Shown: in pieces, positions 60,601 through 64,000 of the stretch
Layout of the letters: every line of letters starts with the position of its first letter
Numbering within the stretch: position 1 is the stretch's first letter
Translations under genes and position numbers: made by a program
Notes under the pieces: generated by a model
What the model was told of the DNA's origin: nothing
Database searches by the model: none
The model's input: only the letters and a program-made list of their open reading frames with translations
Source of the DNA: an uncultured Gammaproteobacteria bacterium
Lineage (GTDB): Bacteria; Pseudomonadota; Gammaproteobacteria; Eutrophobiales; Eutrophobiaceae
Length of the DNA stretch: 64,000 nucleotides
Reading direction: 5' to 3'
Assembly: GCA_958295485.1 (NCBI GenBank)
Contig: OY282354.1
Location: 3,372,042 to 3,436,041, forward strand

Positions 60601-61297
60601 GCAACCCACTTATGCAACGGTACGCCACCATCCCCAACGCATAAATGTCACTCCACGGCCCCACATCCTCCGCCCGCATGCCATACTGCTCTATCGGCGC
60701 ATACCCCGGCGTCAGTATCGACGTCACCGAGCGGGACCGCTGGCCCACCGCCTGCCGGGCCGCGCCAAAGTCCAACAACACCACGCTACTGTCCGCCGAA
60801 CGCAACATCAGGTTGCCCGGCTTGACGTCACGATGCACGTAGCCCGCCTCGTGCACTACCGCCAAGCCCCCCAGCACTTCCGCCAACAGCCGGCGTAACT
60901 CAACCTCCGGTAATGTCCCCCGCCGGTCAAGCAAGTCGCCCAAGGTCTCCCCCTCAATGTACTCCAGCACCAAGTAGGCCGTGCCGTTGGTCTCGAAATA
61001 ACGGTGAACCTTGTTCAAGTGCGGGTGGTCAAAGCGCGCCAAGGCGCGGGCCTCGTCCAGAAACCGGGTCAAACCCCAGTGGTAGTCCTGCGCCTGCGTC
61101 CCCGAATGGGGTACCACCGTGCGCGTCTCAGTGCGGGTGGCAAACTCACTCGGCAGGTATTCCTTGATGGCCACCACCTTATTCAGGTGCGTGTCCTCCG
61201 CCCGGTAGGTGATGCCGAAGCCCCCGGCGCCCAGCACCGAGTGCAGCCGGTATTCTTCAAGCAGCGTGCCCGACGGCAGGGCGTGAATGTGATCCAT
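57614..61297 (-). CDS. Diversified receptor Ser/Thr kinase 1 (largest; two FGE/CLec domains)
   Basis: 1227 residues, first kinase of the array. It starts at M-D-H-I-H without the M-S of the others, with GAGG 8 bases upstream, 5 bases after the stop of the coiled-coil gene. Kinase 16-295 (Lys45, H-R-D 155-157, D-F-G 176-178); membrane helix L-L-A-G-V-A-L-L-A-L-V-G-G-G-V-Y-W-F near 334-352; a unique Pro/Asp-rich linker; peptidoglycan-binding-like domain; two stalk repeats; FGE/CLec 1 (variable window 825-848); second peptidoglycan-binding-like domain; FGE/CLec 2 (variable window 1194-1217). As the promoter-proximal copy it links the array to the FHA/protease genes. Confidence 0.92.
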   Translation of the reverse strand: MDHIHALPSGTLLEEYRLHSVLGAGGFGITYRAEDTHLNKVVAIKEYLPSEFATRTETRTVVPHSGTQAQDYHWGLTRFLDEARALARFDHPHLNKVHRYFETNGTAYLVLEYIEGETLGDLLDRRGTLPEVELRRLLAEVLGGLAVVHEAGYVHRDVKPGNLMLRSADSSVVLLDFGAARQAVGQRSRSVTSILTPGYAPIEQYGMRAEDVGPWSDIYALGMVAYRCISGLRDGQLPDAVTRSGDQRKGGGDWASAVAVGSGRYADGLLRAIDWAVAVNEEDRPQGVAQWRAALSGEADGTAYIQGKGRSTAKPAASPSLAPTSQDSRAGLSSMLTVLLAGVALLALVGGGVYWFMQNQPRPDTAEADLAVEPAPAVTDQSADQPAGEGQPTEPDSPVQISVVDTATPEPAASDGAAVETGLGLTRAERRRIQQGLTAAGFQPGSADGLFGEGTRSALRDWQASRGETVTGHLDAASAKTLLDLGSEFELWESVKGSESPADFEGYLSRYPDGTHAAEARSRRQALITADDAAYARAQSAGTVAAYGEYLQSYPAGRHADEARRLQEARAADLRPGQSFSDELGSGGQGPEMVVLPAGRFRMGCVSGRDCEDNEMPVHEVSIAEPFAMSKYEVTRGEFGRFVAQAGYRTTAERGRGCYVWDGSTVTEKSSARWNNPGFNQSDTHPVVCVSWDDAVAYAEWLSSETGKPYRLPGEAEWEYAARSGSRTKYHFGDAESQLCRYANHADRSTNFSWRNESCSDGVSERTAEVGSYQPNSFGLHDMHGNVWEWVQDCWNDSYVGAPSDGSAWKRGDCGKRVLRGGSWSNAPRLLRSAFRGWFSTDSRDSIYGFRVARTLAVETVTPEAPASDAAAVEAALGLDRAERRRVQQGLTAAGFNPGLSDGLFGEGTRSALRDWQASRDEAATGYLNAESAKTLLALGSELGPGRLFKDELASGGKGPEMVVLPAGRFRMGCLSGRDCFDWEKPVHEVRIAQPFALSKYEVTRGEFGRFVTQAGYRTTAERSGGCHVWDGSKWTEKSSARWNNPGFNQSDTHPVVCVSWDDAVAYVEWLSSETGVRYRLPGEAEWEYAARSGSATKYHFGDDESQLCRYANHADRSTNFSWRNESCSDGVGERTAEVGSYRPNDFGLYDMHGNVREWVQDCWNDSYVGAPSDGSTWTSGNCADRVLRGGTWSLNPRFLRAAYRYGLTSDLRSGSFGFRVARTLTP
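57647..57718 (-). other. Variable region (VR) of kinase 1, terminal
   Basis: 24 codons: S-L-N-P-R-F-L-R, A-A-Y-R-Y-G-L-T, S-D-L-R-S-G-S-F, preceded by G-G-T-W (ACC) where others have G-G-S-W. Variable codons AGC, CTC, AAT, TTC, TAC, TAC, CTC, CTC, AGC, GGC, AGC, TTC. Confidence 0.8.
58754..58825 (-). other. Internal VR-like region of kinase 1
   Basis: 24 codons: S-N-A-P-R-L-L-R, S-A-F-R-G-W-F-S, T-D-S-R-D-S-I-Y, close to the framework; codons AGC, AAC, CTC, TTC, GGC, TTC, GAC, AGC, ATC, TAC. Confidence 0.7.
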
Positions 61298-61302
61298 AGT
61301 CG

Positions 61303-62106
61303 TTACCTCGTTGAAATGTTGGCGTTGCCTTCCGAATCGACTGTAATAGTCGCAACCAGGGGCTTGTCACCTTGTCTTCTCAAAGCTCTTGTCGGTAGTT
61401 CAGTTCTTCCCCTCGGCGTCAGCACGGCACCCCGAACTTGCACTCCGCGAGCCGAACGGCGGCTGAAATAATTATAGTAGACCCTGTACTCTCCAGACTC
61501 GGCAGCCGGATGAAGCCAGATCTCGTTGCCGGGACCACGGATGTTATCCTCTTCCAGCTTTGCCCGGGAACCGGAGTGAAACTTCCGCCCGAAAAAGAAC
61601 TCCCGGCCGGCCGGATCGATCACGTGAAGGTCGATATCATCTACCGTACCCCAACTGATGACGATCAACACAAACTTCTTTCGCAGTTGTTGTTCGCAGG
61701 ATTGAAGCTCCTCTTGTACCTGTCGATTCCGGCTTTGGCAGGCCCCAAGGGCCGAATCTGTTGATTCGGCTGCTCGTTTTTGTTCTTCACAAGAATCGAG
61801 GGCGGCCTGTATCTGCCGACGTTGGGTCTGACAAGCACCGAGTTGTCCTCTCACGGCTCGCAGTTCTCCTTGAACATGTTCCAACTGCTCGCTGGTTTGC
61901 TCCAGCTGCGCGCCAGCCTGCTCCAGCTGCGCGCTGGTTTGTTCCAGCTGCGCCTTGACCTCGTCCACTCGCTCTTGAGAATCGCCGGTATTGGGAAAGT
62001 AGGGGAACAGCACTACAGAAATCAGGATAAACGCGCCCAGCGCAGAGGCGAACAGGTCCAGCGCGGACATGCTGAAGATATTGACTTCTTTGCTGCGTGA
62101 CTTCAC
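61303..62106 (-). CDS. Membrane-anchored coiled-coil protein with DUF2135-like beta domain
   Basis: 267 residues. N-terminal F-S-M-S-A-L-D-L-F-A-S-A-L-G-A-F-I-L-I leads into one membrane helix (16-37). Residues 43-140 are coiled coil with repeated L-E-Q-T-S-x-Q-L-E-Q-A-G phrases and four Cys. Residues 145-255 form a beta-rich domain with D-D-I-D-L-H-V-I-D-P-A-G-R-E, W-L-H-P-A-A-E-S-G-E-Y-R-V-Y-Y-N-Y, the pattern of DUF2135/YfaP-like domains. Topology suggests a periplasmic stalk and sandwich. It is 15 bases after the protease gene and 5 before kinase 1, so all are one operon. Possible role: ligand or partner scaffold for the receptors; inferred only from position. Confidence 0.78.
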   Translation of the reverse strand: MKSRSKEVNIFSMSALDLFASALGAFILISVVLFPYFPNTGDSQERVDEVKAQLEQTSAQLEQAGAQLEQTSEQLEHVQGELRAVRGQLGACQTQRRQIQAALDSCEEQKRAAESTDSALGACQSRNRQVQEELQSCEQQLRKKFVLIVISWGTVDDIDLHVIDPAGREFFFGRKFHSGSRAKLEEDNIRGPGNEIWLHPAAESGEYRVYYNYFSRRSARGVQVRGAVLTPRGRTELPTRALRRQGDKPLVATITVDSEGNANISTR

Positions 62107-62121
62107 GAGACGCTCCTCGAA

Positions 62122-63486
62122 TCAACCGGATACCCTTAACTCGATATCCCCGATGTCAACCATGTCGCCGGGACTTATTTTGACCGGCTTGAAGGGAAAA
62201 CATTGCGTTCCGTTCAGGGTGGTTCCATTGCTCGAATTGAGGTCTTCGATAAAAACATCGCGCCCAGTACATGAAAATCTGACATGCCGCTTTGATACAC
62301 GTTTATCATCAAGCGTCTTATCCACCAACAGATGATGGCGACCCAACGTAAAACCTCCCCGTTCTCGGTCCAACTCCTTGTGACGCAACAGAATTTTGAC
62401 GGGCCGGCCCTGTTTATCGAATCCCGCGAGCGCAATACGGGTTGCGCCGGTTCGATCACCGCTGGCCACCAATCCGTGCCCCAATTGTCTGGACAGCCGA
62501 CTTAGCGGTTCAAGCATGTCGCCGGCAACTCGAACGAGCGCTTGCCTGGGTTTCCTCAGCGCCAGCCCCAGGGCCAACAGGGTTAATACAGAAAGCAAGA
62601 TCACAAACGTATTTTGCAAGCCCATGCGTTTATGTACTTCCTCGACTTGCCGACTGGCTGCCGCCGCGTCTTGTTCAGCTTTCTCGGCTTTCTCTCGTGC
62701 CTGTTGCGCTTCCTCTTTTGCCGCCCCTGCCTGGCTCTCAGCGGCGGGGTCTCTTTCCCTCACCTCTTCTGCAGCCCCGGCCGTCGAAGGGTCGGCTGCG
62801 CCACCAGTAGCAACACAAGGCGAGTCGTCCGGCAGGAATTCGACATTGCGGGCGCGCAACAGACCGATCGATTCGGCAATATGAGAGCTCCAGTTAACTC
62901 CCGGCGTAGTTTGCCTTGGCCCCGCTGTATTGATGCCTATCACCCGCCCGCAGCCGTCAAAAAGCGGGCCACCACTGTTGCCCAAACTGATTTCAGCATC
63001 ATGCTGCAAGGCGATCACCTCCCAACCTACCGGATGACCAGAGAAAATACGACCTAACACACCCGACGTTACCGTGACATCCAATGCCAGGGACGCTAAA
63101 TCTGCCGCGCCCGGATACCCCAGGGAAAACACCGGGGAACCCTTTTCGGGTTCGCCGGAGAGTAGTCTGGCGGGTGGGAGTGTCAGGCCCGGCGCGCGAA
63201 TAACAGCCAAGTCCTTTGTAGATGATTCCCACACGATTTCCGCGGCTTTTTCACCGCCTGAGAATTCGGAAATAACGTAGAGAGCGCGGCTGCCACCGGT
63301 CACGTGCTGGTTGGTCAGGACATCGCCATTGGCGTTAATGATCGTGCCTGACCCCATACTATTGTCGTCTGCATTGAAGATGCGCACGACACTGCGCTCA
63401 ACCTGGCTGAGATCAAACCCATGGAGCGGCGCGCCCAGACTATACAGGCCGATAATCATCCACCAGTGACATAACCTGTAGCGCAT
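62122..63486 (-). CDS. Exported trypsin-like serine protease with transmembrane helix and FHA domain
   Basis: 454 residues. Signal peptide (about 1-23); trypsin-like protease with His61 (L-T-N-Q-H-V-T-G-G), Asp92 (T-K-D-L-A-V-I) and Ser171 (L-G-N-S-G-G-P-L), a complete triad; Ala/Glu-rich coiled coil 236-288; membrane helix 293-310; FHA domain about 372-454 with Arg383 (L-G-R-H-H), Ser398/His401 (V-S-K-R-H) and N-S-S-N-G-T, the phosphothreonine-binding residues. The protease therefore faces the periplasm and the FHA the cytoplasm. By family logic the FHA reads Thr phosphorylation, plausibly by the kinases downstream, and could position or activate the protease across the membrane. Its start is adjacent to the stop of the upstream FHA gene. 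Confidence 0.9.
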   Translation of the reverse strand: MRYRLCHWWMIIGLYSLGAPLHGFDLSQVERSVVRIFNADDNSMGSGTIINANGDVLTNQHVTGGSRALYVISEFSGGEKAAEIVWESSTKDLAVIRAPGLTLPPARLLSGEPEKGSPVFSLGYPGAADLASLALDVTVTSGVLGRIFSGHPVGWEVIALQHDAEISLGNSGGPLFDGCGRVIGINTAGPRQTTPGVNWSSHIAESIGLLRARNVEFLPDDSPCVATGGAADPSTAGAAEEVRERDPAAESQAGAAKEEAQQAREKAEKAEQDAAAASRQVEEVHKRMGLQNTFVILLSVLTLLALGLALRKPRQALVRVAGDMLEPLSRLSRQLGHGLVASGDRTGATRIALAGFDKQGRPVKILLRHKELDRERGGFTLGRHHLLVDKTLDDKRVSKRHVRFSCTGRDVFIEDLNSSNGTTLNGTQCFPFKPVKISPGDMVDIGDIELRVSG

Positions 63487-64000
63487 TCAGGCAATACGCA
63501 CCGTGAATTCCAGGTTGCCTAATTGAAGACGGCTGCCATTACCCAGCGGCTGCCGAGCGCCTTGCGCGACCTGTAGGCCGTTCACAATCGTGCCGTTGGT
63601 AGAGCCCATATCCTCAATCATGACCTGTTGCGAAACCAGGAAGAGCCGAAAATGCCGGCGGGATATTTGCTCGTGATTGATGATAAACGTCGCGGTTGAA
63701 GGACTCCGGCCCACTACGGCGCCGCCCGGGTCCACCAGGGACGCGCCCGGGATTTTCAGCGCAATCCGCTCTTTTTGCGGCGTGACGCCTTCGATAAAAA
63801 CATCGGGGGCATCGGCGCGCAGTTGGTCCCGGTCGGAGGCGTCGGACAACTCGGATTGCGCCTGGTCCAAGGCATTGGAGATTTCTTTCTTTTCCTGCTC
63901 CACGCTATGTAGTCGTTTACGTTTGGCGCGCATCACAAAAATGAGTCCAAGCAGTAAAACTCCACCGGCAATCGACGAATAGAGAAGGATTTGTTGCCTG
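63487..64000 (-). CDS. FHA-domain membrane protein, 5' end beyond the window
   Basis: The frame stays open to the window edge, so the gene is partial; the internal ATG at 63936 is not the real start. Visible order: membrane helix (L-L-Y-S-S-I-A-G-G-V-L-L-L-G-L-I-F-V), basic stop-transfer R-A-K-R-K-R-L, a coiled coil, then an FHA domain with V-V-G-R-S, I-S-R-R-H and M-G-S-T-N-G-T-I-V-N-G. The layout repeats the C-terminal half of the protease-FHA protein that follows, so the missing N-terminus may also be an extracytoplasmic domain. It ends with G-N-L-E-F-T-V-R-I-A, one base before the next start. Confidence 0.85.
   Translation of the reverse strand, partial: RQQILLYSSIAGGVLLLGLIFVMRAKRKRLHSVEQEKKEISNALDQAQSELSDASDRDQLRADAPDVFIEGVTPQKERIALKIPGASLVDPGGAVVGRSPSTATFIINHEQISRRHFRLFLVSQQVMIEDMGSTNGTIVNGLQVAQGARQPLGNGSRLQLGNLEFTVRIA

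Noticed and set aside
41000-61000. Reading the FGE domains as true sulfatase-activating enzymes
   Set aside because: They are C-terminal domains of membrane receptors with a hypervariable segment, no sulfatase gene is nearby, and the fold is a known DGR display scaffold.
40944-61297. Many ORFs of 60-300 codons on the plus strand opposite the kinases
   Set aside because: They mirror the kinase gene repeats, have Arg/Pro/His-rich low-complexity translations, and appear in the same place in every copy; they are antisense shadows of a GC-rich coding frame.

Overview
The window reads as a chromosomal segment of a gammaproteobacterium, probably an uncultured, marine- or host-associated one. The evidence is the sphingomonad/gammaproteobacterial style of TonB receptor, the TadA and PncC sequences, Tat-exported oxidoreductases, and a high density of toxin-antitoxin modules, defence genes and short interspersed repeats. 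The lineage is inferred only from protein style. No rRNA, tRNA, CRISPR array, IS transposase or phage structural gene was seen.

Layout. (1) 1-4.7 kb: small accessory genes, comprising a frame-broken secreted peptide, a PD-(D/E)XK-like protein, an RHH/RelE toxin-antitoxin pair with a palindromic operator, and a ThDP-dependent 2-keto acid decarboxylase. (2) 4.8-20.6 kb: a minus-strand defence island. In transcription order it holds a PLD-helicase, an N6-adenine methylase fused to a DUF3800-like domain, a 174-residue partner, an EVE-domain protein and a 2169-residue nuclease-STAND ATPase resembling Avs proteins. The first gene shares a TGATG junction with exported amidohydrolases upstream. (3) 20.6-40.9 kb: amidohydrolases, a HEPN/MNT module, isochorismatase-like, GMC, SpdH-like, SDR, RidA, MFS and TonB-receptor genes, pncC and tadA, gene fragments, and several repeat families, ending in a cluster of small MazE/VapB/HicB genes. 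(4) 40.9-64 kb: the main discovery of this window.

Region 4 is a minus-strand array of six paralogous transmembrane Ser/Thr kinases. Each has an almost invariant cytoplasmic kinase domain, one membrane helix, a stalk with 1-7 repeats of about 40 residues, usually a peptidoglycan-binding-like domain, and a C-terminal FGE-sulfatase/C-type-lectin-fold domain. The last 24-25 codons before the conserved GFRVA motif vary strongly between copies. The variable codons mostly keep C in the third position, the signature expected of adenine-templated mutagenesis by a diversity-generating retroelement (DGR). Two intact avd genes, one avd remnant, conserved IMH-like sequence running through the stop codons, and 10-bp hairpins 3' of three of the variable regions support this. 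No reverse transcriptase or template repeat was found, so the machinery presumably lies outside the window and acts in trans.

Upstream of the kinases, in the same direction, are an FHA protein (cut by the window edge), an exported trypsin-like protease with a membrane helix and cytoplasmic FHA domain, and a membrane-anchored coiled-coil protein with a DUF2135-like domain. The inferred system is a set of diversifiable receptor kinases whose phosphorylation is read by FHA domains, one of them physically linked to an extracytoplasmic protease. Three separate genes have reading frames restored by adding one base to a homopolymer, and one intergenic C-run is 19 bases long, so homopolymer lengths in this assembly need checking.
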